From assembly GCF_015706575.1 (NCBI RefSeq), contig NW_024037048.1, positions 11,611,512 through 11,675,511 of the forward strand: a stretch of DNA of 64,000 bases, given 5' to 3'. This stretch comes from Patiria miniata (taxonomy: Eukaryota; Echinodermata; Asteroidea; Valvatida; Asterinidae). A program made the position numbers and the translations under genes. Positions 44,094 to 57,700 of the stretch are shown piece after piece. Positions within the stretch are counted from its first letter, which is position 1. The number at the start of each line of letters is the position of its first letter. A model generated the notes under the pieces. That model did not search any database and was not told the DNA's origin. It saw only the letters and a list, made by a program, of their open reading frames with translations.

Positions 44094-44740
44094 GCCATGC
44101 AAACATCGCATAAAATGTCAGAATGTTGGTTGTTGGCACCAACAAGTGTTCGAGTTTGAGATTACACATTCACATTTAGGGATGCACCAAGACACCCCCC
44201 CCCCCTTCCCCGGGATGTACGCCCGTGGCATTACCCTCGCGCCCAAAATACATGTGTACTGCCCGCAGGCAGATTCTCACATTCAAAGACAACCTCGTTC
44301 AAATCGTCGTATAAATTTGGGTAAATCTCTTTCTTGCCTTGTGGGACAAATGGACCATTTGTGTAACGGTCCATAGCAAACAAATTAATACTACCAATTG
44401 CTGAAACACAATCATTTGAATGAAAATATTTCTTTATTTTCTTTCTAAAATAAAACAGTAATCTGAAAACATGTAATTTCTTGGCCAATTTAATATCATT
44501 AATTTGTTTCAAGTAAAGACCAATACTGTTTTCAAAATAAAGGAATGATTGTAAACCGTTATTCTTCATAGGTACGCAATAAAAAAATATTACCACACAC
44601 AGTACATGATTTGTGAAGTACATTAGCACAACATTTTAAAGCACTGGTCTAAATTTTGACATCATATCGCATCAACGATTCGTGTCAATTTTTCTAATAT
44701 AAATTTTATTCAACTTACGCATTTTGAGGTACGAGTTTTA

Positions 44741-44769
44741 ACCAGTGGCGTCACCAGACTTTTCAGTCT

Positions 44770-44800
<31 letters not shown>

Positions 44801-45397
44801 GGGGGGGGCACCAGCATTTGATGGGGGGGGGGCACTTAGGTGGATACGGATCGCCGTCCTGTGGGAGGGGTCTAAGAGGAGGGGGTGCCCCCCTCCCCTT
44901 TGGAAAATGTTCGCATACGGAGGATGGGCTAGATGCAAAATGGTGCCACATTTGATGCTAAATTCGATCTGAAGATATCTCCAGAAATTGCTATTTTTGA
45001 GGTAATGATTTTAACAACGCGCAGAATTTTGCAGAGGATAGGGGGGCACCAGCATTTGATGGGGGGGGGGGGCACTTAGGTGGATACGGATCGCCGTCCT
45101 GGGGGAGGGGTCTAAGGGGGTACCCCCTCCCCTTTGGAAAATGTTCGCATACGGAGGATGGGCTAGATGCAAAATGGTGCCACATTTGATGCTAAATTCG
45201 ATCTGAAGATATCTCCAGAAATTGCTATTTTTGAGGTAATGATTTTAACAACGCGCAGAATTTTGCAGAGGATAGGGGGGCACCAGCATTTGATGGGGGG
45301 GCACTCGGGGGGGGGGGGGGGGCACTAGGTTTTCCAGGGGGGGCACGTGCCCCCCCCCCCTGGCCCCCCCCCCCCCCCTTGGCGACGCCACTGGTTT
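44741..45397. mobile_element. Poly-G element with internal 240-bp tandem duplication
   Basis: Ends ACCAGTGGCGTCACCA and TGGCGACGCCACTGGT are inverted, with TTAA nearby on both sides. GGCACTTAGGTGGATACGGA recurs 240 bp apart, GCAGAGGATAGGGGGG 234 bp apart. Runs of G up to about 20. Confidence 0.65.
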
Positions 45398-45639
45398 TAA
45401 CATTAACATAGGGTTTTTTAACAAAAAGAAAGACCTAATACATGTATTACCTGATTTGTCAATGTAAACACTTCCGACATAAATTGATACATGCATCTGT
45501 TAATGACGTAACCTTTTAGCCAACATTAAAACCAATAAAAATATACACATGAAAAATGTATGTAAAGACTTTTGATAAATCACACTATGGTATTGGAAGA
45601 CCAATTAATACATTCATTTGAATACATTTTGCTTTTGTT

Positions 45640-46080
45640 CTATAGATCTTGACCTATCTTTACACCAACAGTCGGGAAATAATTTTCAAGAAAATACATG
45701 TTAGGTCTATTGAAATCCTGTTTTACTAATACATGTTTTTAATATTCACATATGTTTGAAACCATATTGTCATAGAATGATTTAAATAAATGTCCATTTG
45801 GGAGTTATAAAGTTCATATCTTAAACAACTTTCTTTCTTTTTTACTGATTCAACATCAGAATATTTTATATCCCTCTCCCTCAATACAAATGTATCAGGT
45901 CTAATAATATGGGGAATAAGATTACTTAACCATATTTTTATCAACCAAAAGATTCCAACACCAAACACAATACCCAACCTATTCAAAACTAAAAAAACAT
46001 CAAGTAGCACTAAATATTCCAAATACTCCATACAATCTGTCAATTAAAACTTTGTCCCAGCCAACTACATGTACATGTAA
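45640..46080 (-). pseudogene. Decayed LINE reverse-transcriptase fragment
   Basis: Minus-strand translation contains W-L-S-N-L-I-P-H-I-I-R-P-D followed by F-V and R-E-R-D-I, resembling the L1-type reverse-transcriptase segment around I-P-x-I-I-x-x-D-Q-x-G-F. The reading frame is disrupted and only a short part is recognisable. Assignment to a LINE clade is not possible. Confidence 0.35.
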
Positions 46081-46277
46081 TATTTTGCTGCATGATGTGC
46101 CCAATGTCCCGAAAGTCCCAAATTTAAATAAGGACAAATTTATATTAAAGGGCATGAGTTGAATTTTTCTTACGAATACATTTTGTACAACTTTCTGCTC
46201 CTCTTTTACAGGTATGAAAACTATCTGACATCTATTTTGGGGGGTTAATTTATTGAAAAGTGCACTTCTGTTATTAG

Positions 46278-46850
46278 ACAATTTGGAGTTGTCCTTCGCT
46301 CGTACCCGCCCTGCAAACAGGACGCTGGGATACGCTTATGAGCTTCACAGAATTGTGTGAAGGAAGTGGCCTATGACCTACGTATAAAGAATCTGGCTGC
46401 AGCTGTTCAAGACCGCAGTTAGACAATGTGCGAAAATGCTATCCGAAAACTTCCCATAGAAATGTACACGTTCCATACCGGATGTGATTTCTGTTTCATC
46501 GGGGACCATGTGGACAAAATTTTGAGTGTCGCATAACGCAATTCCACCGTTCGTGATTCGAAACGGAGCCTTGAGCAAGTGACGGGAATTGTAAATTTAC
46601 AACACAGATAAGTTTTACAGAATTTCTTACATTATTACGCTTTTCAACGAAAAAAAAATCTCTAAACTGGAATTAAAGAGTAATGAATCAGTCTTAACGG
46701 CCGTTTCAAACCTTGCAGAGTCATGACCGTGATGACGGGCAGGTCACAGGTCACACAGGTCCAACCAACCAGAGTGTGAATTCATCAGAGTATCCCAGCG
46801 TCCTGTTTGCAGGGCCAGGGCGGGGAGATACGAGCGAAAAATTGTCCATG
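46278..46850. mobile_element. Inverted-repeat element, GTATCCCAGCGTCCTG arms
   Basis: GCAAACAGGACGCTGGGATAC at about 46313 recurs inverted at about 46791, with CGCTCGTA / TACGAGCG outside. The flanks (about 46130-46270) match the dispersed repeat at about 6470-6620. Confidence 0.55.
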
Positions 46851-48095
46851 ATTTTTCGGACAACTGAGGGCGCTGTTACTGTGAAAACAGTTCAGGAAAA
46901 CACTAGTGTGTTGTGTTCAAATTGTGAAACGTGACTTTGCTCACTTTTCTCATCACGCTTTCTATATCGGGTCACCGGTCATTTACTTGTTTACGCTGTG
47001 AATTGAGCAAACAAAGGCTGTGGTCACGCACTCTGTACTATGTTACGCGATACACGCCAAGCTCGTCTAGGTTTGTATTAGATTTATGCCAGGCCATTGT
47101 ATTACAAAACACTTCATTCGAATTGACCAATCAACACTTTAGTCCAGATTTCAGAATGAAATGAAGTCTGGAATTAGTAAAGTCAACTCCGATTGGCTGA
47201 CGCACATCGTATAAATCTGCATGCTGTGATATAGTAGACATTCAACCAGATATGGGCTCCGCGGAGAATGGGTGATATTCAGATTACACTATGTCTGGCT
47301 CATTATCTAGATCACAAATTATTGGTAATACTGGTAGTCAGAGCACATACTGTAGAATTTTCGCTACAGACTGAGGACCGAAAGAGATTGTTGAGCGTAG
47401 TAGTCATTCATTTTTATACCGAATTTTAGAAGACAATGCTTGGTGAAGTTGTGCATAAAATTGGGAGTCAGGAGACGTTCATTATATCCATATGTTCAGT
47501 GCAGTGTGTTTGTTATAGAAGCATTCTTCTGTACTTTATCATTATAAGTACACTTTTGTTTGTCAGAAAGGCAAATATGATTTCTACACATGATGACAAA
47601 CAAGTTACTTATTAAAAAATAACATTGGCCATTTGATGGTCTGCTGCATACATTAATTAGTAAGGAAATGTTATTCTTTCATAGACCAATCACCCATTCC
47701 CAGGAAAAAAATACAATATAAAAGGCAAAACATCTTCTGCAGTAAGCAATTAACAACTGCGCATGCCAGCATCAAAGAGCTGTCACTTCCAATTCTAGAC
47801 TGGTTCCCAATATCCAGTTCACCCATGTCTGGAATCACATGGAACCAGGAACCAGCCTACACAGTATCTTTCTCAGTCCAAAGTTTAACCCTGCCTTATA
47901 TTGTACACATGCACTGATTTTTAAAATGTCAATGCCGGTCCTCCAATTGTCCTTTGGACTTTAAATGTAGGGACCGGTAGCGGGTAATAGGAATACATTA
48001 GGAGGATTTCCTCCTAATGTATGCAAATCATATGCAGGACAAGCCTCGGTCTGATTCCCACCCTCTGAATACAAAATCAAGATGATAATGTTAGC

Positions 48096-48362
48096 GTGGA
48101 ACCAGCCTATTGCAAAATGGCAACAAGGCTACCACTAATGTGCAGTTTGTGTGGTAATGAGGTTTTATTTTCTCTGAATTCAACAGTGTCTCTGGCAACT
48201 ATCCATAAAAAGAGGGGCACTGCTTTTCATTATGTGAAACCTATTGAGTTGAAATGCTTGAAAGTTGCCTTCGTGCAGACACTGGCGATTTTGCCTACTG
48301 GTTATGGTAAAAGTCAATTTGTACATAGCATTGTGTTCAACTGCCATTGCACGGAGTTATAA
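48096..48362 (+). pseudogene. Captured RecQ-like helicase exon fragment
   Basis: The open frame includes K-P-I-E-L-K-C-L-K-V and A-I-L-P-T-G-Y-G-K-S, the Q-motif/Walker A region typical of RecQ-family DNA helicases, with a donor-like GGTAAAAG just after. No further helicase motifs follow. A second, more decayed copy lies in 33808-34340, so the fragment moves with a repeat. Opposite strand to, and just past the end of, the dehydrogenase gene. Confidence 0.5.
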
Positions 48363-48567
48363 ACATTTTCAAACATTAAAAAAAGGCTACGCAGAGGTGA
48401 TCCAATCAATGGCTATAAATGGGAACTAGCTACCGGTCCCCATATTATAGAAGCAGGAACCAGTCTATTCACTAGCTCCTTCCATCATTGCTATGATTAG
48501 GACGCCCTCTTCAGTTCACACTATAGCGCCCTCCTGAGTCCATTGTACTTGTTCACAACTTTGCTGA

Positions 48568-48762
48568 CTAAGATTTCTGTTTGCTGCGGACCGTCTCTGT
48601 GAGCAGCACAGGCTCTTGAGTCACCGTTGAGAGATACCTCCTTCCCAGCAGCTCTACTTCAACCTCTGTCCCAGCTGTCGTTAGCTCCATAGGGAGGTAA
48701 GCATAGCAGATACTCTGGCCGAGGTGGTAGCTGAAACAACCTGATGTGGTGTTTCCTACGAC
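48568..48762 (-). CDS. DMGDH: DMGDH last exon with stop codon
   Basis: Encodes [11 protein letters not shown] and [13 protein letters not shown]; stop TAG at 48570-48568. A candidate AATAAA on the minus strand lies at about 48169-48164. Confidence 0.92.
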   Translation of the reverse strand, partial: VVGNTTSGCFSYHLGQSICYAYLPMELTTAGTEVEVELLGRRYLSTVTQEPVLLTETVRSKQKS

Positions 48763-51700
48763 CTGCGATCAAGTCCAAAAAAAAGTGAAAATATGACGTC
48801 TTTAGGTCTGACGCTATTGTAGGTGATCCTTATAGCAATGGAAAAAAAAACAAGGATGTACAAAGCCATGCAACATATCATCATAGACATTTTCTTTCTT
48901 TGTAAATGCCAGGTTTTCTTTTGTAAAAGACACAGGTTGTTAAAAAAAAATCTTTATTGTAATTAAATTAATCATTTTGAGAATGACAGAACTCATCAAC
49001 ATTAACGTCCCTGTGCGCAGTTCTGGACGTAAAAATGACGGCCCCTGTATACAGGGTCTTTGGTTTGTATTGTATGAAGCAGGCAGGATAAAGCATGATA
49101 ATATTCAAATTCATGTCAACGTATGTGAGTGATGAACTTAAAAGATTCCTTCAGTAGAAGGCCATAGATGAACTTCTGAAATAGGTCACTGTAACAGTTC
49201 TCAACCTGTGAAATTTCACATTCTAATACAATGGTATAACTAGTGTATGTGGAGCTTCCACAATCAGAGATTCAGAACTATCAATTTTTGGAGACTTGAG
49301 AGTTCCCAGTTGCTATGCAAATAATCCCTTACCTTGCCGTTCATCCAGATGGTCTCATTGCCTTCAGGATCGACATTGTCAGTTTCAGGTACAGTAAGAA
49401 GCACCAGCTTACGTTGTAGTCCCTCATCCTTCACTTTCTGCACCGCTGCTTTGCCCACAAAATCAGCCTCCTGGGAAAAAAATCATTTATAAAATATGAC
49501 AATTCTTATCAATTTCTCGTGACCATAGTGACAAGCATGACATCTTTAATACCTACAGTTTCAGGTTTCATTCACAGAAATGTTGATTCTGATGAACAAA
49601 GAGGGAAAATAACCATTTTGTATGCATCGTTCTGTTGTTCTACAACAAAGCCAGCTATCAAAGCCTGTGTAACTTGAAGTCCAAGGAAGTAATTAATATG
49701 CAAATACATCATATCTCCAGAACGGGAGGGGCTATGCAGCTCTATTATATACCAAATGAAAGCTTACATTGTGGGCTTTCCAACCATGTGTACAACTCAA
49801 TTTCACGTTTTTGCGACATAATACCCATTTTTTTTGCCGAGCCGGTCACATAATTTAATACATTACTTATCCCTTCATCTCGATCAAGAATGACTGAATA
49901 GCAACACTGTACTAAGACAAGCTCAGTGAGCATTTCACGAGCATTTGTGACTCATGTCGATAGACTGAGTTACATGAATTGTCAGACGTAAAACTTGGAA
50001 TGTGTATCGACTGTGATTCTACTTTCTACCCACCTTCTTCAGTTTGATGAATGGTCCCAGTCCAGCTTCTAGTGGGCCGTTGTCCATCAGCATCTAGGAA
50101 CACAGAACAAGTGTGGATGATGAATTGTCAAACAATTAAAACTGAAACCATTCTTAACAAAAGCTCACCGACTCGTGGAATCCCATTCCATGTAAGCCTT
50201 TTTGTCAATGCACATTTATAATGATTCAACAAACGGATACAAAAACAGATAAAAAAAAAATCCCACCGCTACTAGAAAGACATATGCAAAAACATTATTG
50301 AAAAAAACAATCAAATGCACCTCATAATTTTGTTGATAAGCCCACTGCTTCATTGCTCATGGACTGGACTACACAGACACGCCTGGCCCAATATTACAAC
50401 CACAGAATTGCGTGCCTATGATCACCATTTTTCGCTAAAACCACAAGCAGAAAAATTCTGAGCCAACCCTGTAAGCATAGAATCCTTAGTTACAGGATGT
50501 ACGCATGCGCATAAGCCAAAATTCTTCGCTAACCTGTGAAATACGCTTACTGTAAGCAGGGAATTTTCTGCTACAGTAAGCAGGGATTTTTTTGCCTCAG
50601 TAAGCTGGGATATTTTGTTACTACACCTCATAATTATTCATGATCAAATTGGAGCATGTCATTGGCCGATTCCGCTGCGCGTCCAGGCAGTAAAAATGAT
50701 ATAAGCCCAGACGTCATTCACTAAACTAACGGTAAGCAATGAAACAGACCCTGGAATGTCCAATATAATATACTATTATGGGATGTAAAGGACCCTGAAA
50801 AAAAATATTTAATTTATAAATCAAAAAGTATAAAAGGACAGACCTGTAAATAATATGGAATTGTACCATTTTTAGTAATATTTTTTATATCTACTGTAAA
50901 TTCAGCTATATGTAATATATACCTCTTGTCCCCACATGCGGAATCCTTTCTCAATGCGCATGGCGTTCAGAGCATAAGTCCCAAAGTCCCCAACACCAAG
51001 CGGTTTTCCAGCTTCAAGTAGAGCATCATAGAGCTTCGCAGTGTCCTCTGCCTTGTGGTAAAACTCCCAGCCCAGCTCCCCTACGGATGGAACAGCCCTT
51101 TTAATTTATCACACGAATCGTACTTGTTTGTAATCAATTCAATGGTTCAGAAGTTTGAGTTACTTACAAATGGAGAATTTCAAAGCTCAAGAGCTTTAAT
51201 TTAAATAGATTTGACTGCTAGGAAAACAATTCATTGTATTTTCCGAGTAAAAACCATGGCAATTTTACGCAAGTTTCAGATGGCAATCTGTCAGCTGACC
51301 TCAAAATCAGGGCCCAAATTCATAGCGCTGTTTAACAGTTGACTTTGTGCTTACAGAGCCTCCGTCTATTTCATAGAGACCGTTAAGCAGTAAGCACAGT
51401 AATAACATGCTTAACCCCAGTGGAGAAGTTGCTTAAATCAGTGACATAACAGTAGAAATCTCCATGCGCGTGCAACCGTTAGCACATCCACGCCATGAAA
51501 TAGTGCTGATGCAGCAGCATGATTTTCTGCTACAGTAAGCACAACTTTTCTGCTAACTGTTAAGAAGAGCTATCAAATTAGGCCCTGATGTATATCAGGG
51601 GTTAATATGCCCATGGATAATTCCAATGTTATGTAACGTCCATGACAGAGCTTTAAAGTTCTGTATATTTACATCCATCATGTACTGAGGGTCAAGGTGT

Positions 51701-54700
51701 TACCAAAGTTTTTAGTCCAGTTCAACTGTTCAACAAAAGCCCCTAGATAAGCCAGCATTATATGTCTAGTTTCTTTTGGGTTGATAGAGTTTTTGAGACA
51801 TCCGGGTAGATTAAAGGGAAGATACAACATTTGCAAACATCACAAAACGAAATGATGAAATAATCACAAAAAACCTCACTAGATTGTTAGGAAATGACAG
51901 TCTAAAGCATCCTGTAAAGTTGTGGCTCCTGGTTTGCTGTCATTTTCAAGAAAAATTGTATTTTTCCAACGCTGGTCGGCCGACCAGCGTTGGAGAAAAC
52001 TGGCTTTTTAAAAAAATGTTCCTAATATTTCAAAATTATTTATTTCGCGTTTTCTTTGCAATTGTTTACACATCTGTGAAGGGTACAAGCCTGCTAGACT
52101 GATTGTATAACCTCAGAATTTCCCAAAGTCATGATTGCTTCGTTTTATTTTAAGTGGGGTCAGGGAACCAGACTACAAGAACGTGAATGGTTTTCTTGGT
52201 TTTTCCAGCATCTACAAGTCCAAAATGTGAGACAAGCCATTTCAACAATATTTGCTATAACATACTAATCTTCCAAATCCATTTTTTTCCAAAAATTGCA
52301 ACAAAAGCAATGTTGTACATTCCCTTTAAGATCAAAATTAATTAAAACAAGAACAACTGGACTAAACTTATTACATGTAGAGAGAGAACAGTTTCACAAA
52401 CTATCATGCAGGTCGCTTCCTCGGCTCAAAATGGGTGGCGGGAACTGTCAGGTACTTGAAGATTGTGCTTGAAGATTGTGCTTAAAGATCACGCTCCACT
52501 CAGGCCAAAAAAAAGAATAGTTCTGCTTCCGGTTACCCGACCGACCCTATTTTTAGGCTGCGACCCTAAAAATTTATCGGCAATTCAAAAAAACAAAAAC
52601 AAAAACAAAAATTGAATAAATAAAAATAAAATCTGTCTTTTCTGTCTTCACAAAATACCTCTCAACAACCCTTTTGCATCCAAAAATGCTTGTATTTATT
52701 TGTTTTCTTACTTACATTCGCTTTTTTTTTCAAAAGAAACCTCCGTTATTACAAATTCGCTTCGCGATATAACTACTTCACAAGTCGATGTCACGCACGA
52801 TGACTATAATCACGTGGCGACGACTGGTTCCCGCGCCACCGCGCCGCGCAGGGGCCAATTTAGAAGACATAATGAAAATGCGGTAACCAGTCCATAGCTA
52901 GCTATGCGACCGATAGCGCGCTATCAGTACAGTGCAGGCCACTGTCAACTGGTCGGATTCGACATCGTAAAAATGCCAAGAAAACACCGATGGAGAAAGA
53001 ACATTTTTGCAAGTTAATTTACAGAATTGATCTAGCTTGTCTGTGTATGTATTTTCTGTGTTCAAGAGTTCATTTTGAGATCGCACTACTCGTATTTGGA
53101 GTGATACATGCCGCGTGTTTCCCGAAATTGTTGACCGTAAAAACAGGTCTGTCTGCCCATGGTGGGCCGCTCGCTACACACGCACGCATCACACACCTCG
53201 GAGTTTTGGCCAGCCCCCCGCGTCTTGACTAGCGTTGTGCATATGGTGCGAACGGCCTGAATTTTCCATTATTTTTGGAAATTATCGAACGTAAATATAT
53301 TGACAATAATTAAAGGGAGGTTTTACTCACTTTTTGTTGCCATTTCGTGTATAGCTTTCGTAGTGCAATAGAAATAGTTCAGGCTAAAACTTCGCATATA
53401 ATTGAATACCCCATTCAATCTGCATAAAAAAAATTGGCAAAAAAAAAAAAATTCCGACCGACCGACCCTATTTTTGAAAGGCATGTAATCGGAAGCAGAA
53501 CTATTTTTTTTTTTGGCCTCATCAACAAAACAATAGAAGGAACGATCAAAATGCCTCTTCAACACCAGTCCACTCCCGCCGCACATTTTGAGCTGAGTAA
53601 GTTACCCGGATAGATTGCGAAATTGTTCTCTATCTAGTACATGTAAGTTTAGTCCAGTTGTCTTGTTTCAAGTTTGTTCAAATTTCTTTTGGGTTGTACA
53701 TAGCTCCTTTTCATATTCACTCATTTAGGGCCGAGACCATGTATAAAAGGGTGCTGCTGGAGGTTGGGGTGTGGTCATTTTGCTGTTCAGTGGGTCGAAG
53801 GAGGGGTTATAATGTCAGTATATATACCTGTGTAGGAGATTCTGACCGCCGTGACAGGCACACCACCCACACTGATATCCTTGACATCCATGAAGGCAAA
53901 GGCATCATTGGCCAGGTTTGCATCAGTGATGGAAGACAGTACATCACGAGACAATGGCCCGGCAAGACTGAGGCAGGCAATGCTCTCAGTAATGTTGTTC
54001 AGGGTGACGTCGTAATTACCCTTCCAGGCAAAATCCTCCATCCACCTGGTATGAATATTACAAACTAATGTTCAGGAAATTGGCATTGATTGGTAATAAA
54101 AACTATTTGTGTAAGAATAAGACTTTTCATAAAATGATATATTTCACAATTCGGAGGTCGGAAGACTGTATGCACAACACATAAAATATATGCAGCAATA
54201 TGGCATTTGTTTTTATTCACAAATTTCCCTTAATGCTTTGCATGTATGTTTACTTGGTTTTTTTCACACTTTGCAACACTGTGAAACTTGTACTGCTGCT
54301 TATTTGTCCTCAAAACTTCAGAAGTTGGAGTTATGACAAGATTGGATTTCTGACATGTAGAAATGTAGTCCATGTAGTCTGTCCATTGTCTGATGAGACA
54401 GCTGAGGATTTTTGTATCATGATGCCATATCACAGCATCAAAATGCCAATAAAACATTAACCCCTATCCCAAAAATAGACCTGAGACGTAATGACGTAAT
54501 GGCTTTGTTTACATATGCGCTTTCCTATGGGAGCGAAGTCGGGACGCCAGATAAAGTGGGGTCCGTCTACTACATAGGAAAGCACACATGTAAACAAAGT
54601 GTGACTTCATTACGTCTTAGGTCTATTGACAAATAGGCCATCAGCCTTGGTCCAAACTTTTGGCCACCGGTATCAAATGAGGGGAATTATCATCACAGCA

Positions 54701-57700
54701 ATTTTTGGCAAGGTACATGTATGCACCTCCAGAGTTGGAAAATATGTGATAGCATTGCAGCAGTGGTAGCTTTTTGGGTGTTATCAGCCTTTTTTCCAAA
54801 ATGTCCATCAAAATGCTTGTTACCACTCTAGGGGCGGTATACCTTGCGCATGCCCACTATAATCATTTATGCACTGATTTGATACTGACCAAACCCCTAG
54901 GCTGATGGCCTAAACTAGAAGCTGAAAGAATTATTGTCTAGTTTTACTTTGGATAATGTGTCCATTGTATTAAATTCTAACTTTTAAAAACATCCTTTTT
55001 AAGAGCCAACTAAATATGGTTCCATGGTGACTGTCACAGTATTTTTGCTTTGGGGAAATTTTGAAAAATGAAACTAAATGGATGCTTGGCTGACCTGAGA
55101 TCATGGAACTCCACACCAGAACCCGTGATGATGAGGAACTTGTCATCTGCCAATCGACTCACTGTCACCTCAGCATAGACTCTTCCCTTGGGCGACAACA
55201 TGTGACACAAAGTGCATCGACCAACCTAGAAAAGTCAAATATGCACTCCATGGATTAGAATGTCCTAAGCAAACATGTTTTTGTTCTGTAATGTGCTTGC
55301 AGCTAGATTGCGTGCAAACACGCAATCTCATGCAAGCTTGCAGCAAGCTTCGCAATCAAGTTACCAGCTTAACCCTAACCGAACTCAACCCATCAAAGTT
55401 CAACAGCAGGTTTTGTTTAAATCTGTTGGGATAGGTACAGTACCCCTAAACTGATGGTCTTTTACACTGGGGTTGGCATACCTCCAGAAACTAAGTCAAA
55501 CAGTGTGTGTGTACAATTTCCCATGTGGGTATTGGAATTTGCCAGAATGGGTATGGTTCCTAGTAAATTAGGCTGGGGAGTTAGGGTTAATACAAGCTTG
55601 CTAACCTTGCGGCAAGCTTACTTTTCCGTAAGGGTGGATCCATTTTTTGCTGGTAGCCATGCATGCCCCACGCCTTTACCTCATGACAAATTGCTACAAA
55701 TTTATGCAGATTTAGATGAAAATTGGTCACAAACAATGTGTACTGTCCAAACTTTTGCCTATTGTGATTATGAGAAGGCTGCACAACAAAATGTGTTAGG
55801 GCCGTCCCAAATCTACCAAATATTTGATCATTCGGACGTACATGTAAGACAACTTAACGAGCTTCTGTTAGTAGTGTGAATGCGATACATTACTAATATA
55901 TGACATCTAATGAAGAAAAAACCATTACAGGCCAAACAAATGTACTACCATCTTTACGGACTTGTAAAATCATGTGGTTCGACGTACAGAAAGAGGTGGA
56001 ATTTACGGAAGTGCCTAACAATCAACATTCTACAAAGGCGTGGCCTTCCTAGAATGTTGATTGTTAGGAAGGCCACGTATCATTGTATTTTGAAGAAAGA
56101 TCTTACAAATATAGAGCCCAAAACCTGTAGCTGCACTGAAGTTTCCGTGTTAGTGTAATAGGCGTAGCTTTTCAGAGAAACGTCAAGACTTTCTATTTTC
56201 TCTTTTCCATCCGCTGCTTTTTCTGAGCTGAATCGCACCTCTGATGTAAGTACCTATGGTACATGTACTACATGTGTGCACTAACACTAGAGGGCTATTT
56301 GCGAAGAGTAATTGTAGGGCTATTCACTACAGATCAATTCTTCATGTAAGCATGCCACTGCCTTGCTATACATACCGCTGGTAGTTTGTTGGCCAGAAGA
56401 TTGTCCAGGTATCTGTAGACATCCTTCCCTGTCACTTCAAACTTGGCAAACGGAGTGATATCAATGATGCCAGCTCTATTCATGACCATCTCATACTCCC
56501 TGCCCACTGGTTTGAACCAGTTAGACCGACGGAAGCTGTGCTGGTACCCGGCCTCATCGCCATCCAGTGCAAACCAGTGAGGCTGTTCCCAACCTAAAAA
56601 AAAAAACAGACAAACAAACATAAATGTTTTTCAATTTTCTTAACAAAGGACAATTTCTGAAATATCACCCACCCTCAATATTGCATTGGGTGTATATTAT
56701 GATGGGCAAGACAGCATGTTTTTTATTATGATTAGGCCCAAAAAAAAAGTCTCTGGTTTCTGGTATGCGCGCGCATCGCCGTAGCCATGCGCGTCGGCAA
56801 AATGAAAAAGGTTTTTTTTCAATAAAAGATGATGTCTCAAAACCGCCAAACTCACTGGTTTGACTGGAATCCTGCTGCTGCACAATTTGAACGTGTTTTT
56901 AGATGGGGTTATGATCGAGAACAAGCTTTATGTGGCCTCTCTGGACTCCCATTATATTTGCTCTAAGTTTAGTCGGGCACCATTTGCAGTCATCAGCCAA
57001 CATTTGAAGCAAAAAAATCAGGTAAAAAAAAAAAAAAAGCCGCGTCACCGCACCACTTTTTGGGCAAGCTCCATACCAGAAACCGGAGACTTTTTTTTTG
57101 GCCTTACTTCACACTTTTTTCTTTACCGCCTAAAATGCAGTTTAAAAACCTAAAACTACATTCTTTTGAGTGAAACTGGCTGCACCAACAAAGCACATAA
57201 GTATAATCACTATGAAATTCCAACTTCAAACAAAACTTTGGTAAAAAAAAAACAAGATAAAGATATGGGGTTTTAGCATTAAAAGTCAGACCTATTATGT
57301 AAGGTTTATCTGATTGAATATCAGGAATACTGGATTGACTGATCAAAATGTCTGCTCAAAACCCTATCACAGAACGAGACAGGGATCTACCATCAAACCA
57401 ACCATCCAGATCTCCTATCATCATAGTAAAGCTCTGAGATCTTCCTGATTGCTTGATTTGCTGGATTACTAATATCCATTGTTTGTATCACAGACAATCA
57501 TGACAATATCCAGTTACATAACTCAGCCTTGGCTTATTGATTAGAGTCCAATACAAGTCCAAGAGATATCTTGATAGGAATAAATGGCAAGATAAACACA
57601 GCTTAAACAAAACTACTTTATTTTAAAACGAGGGTACACAATAGGCTTATCGCAATAAAGATTAATCCATAATCCAATTGGTCGACAGCCCATCACACGA

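Noticed and set aside
44738..45496. Proline- or glycine-rich open frames
   Set aside because: Translations of poly-C/poly-G runs in a repeat element.
55454..55879. 141-codon plus-strand open frame opposite a DMGDH intron
   Set aside because: Composition and sequence look random, no family similarity; a chance frame.
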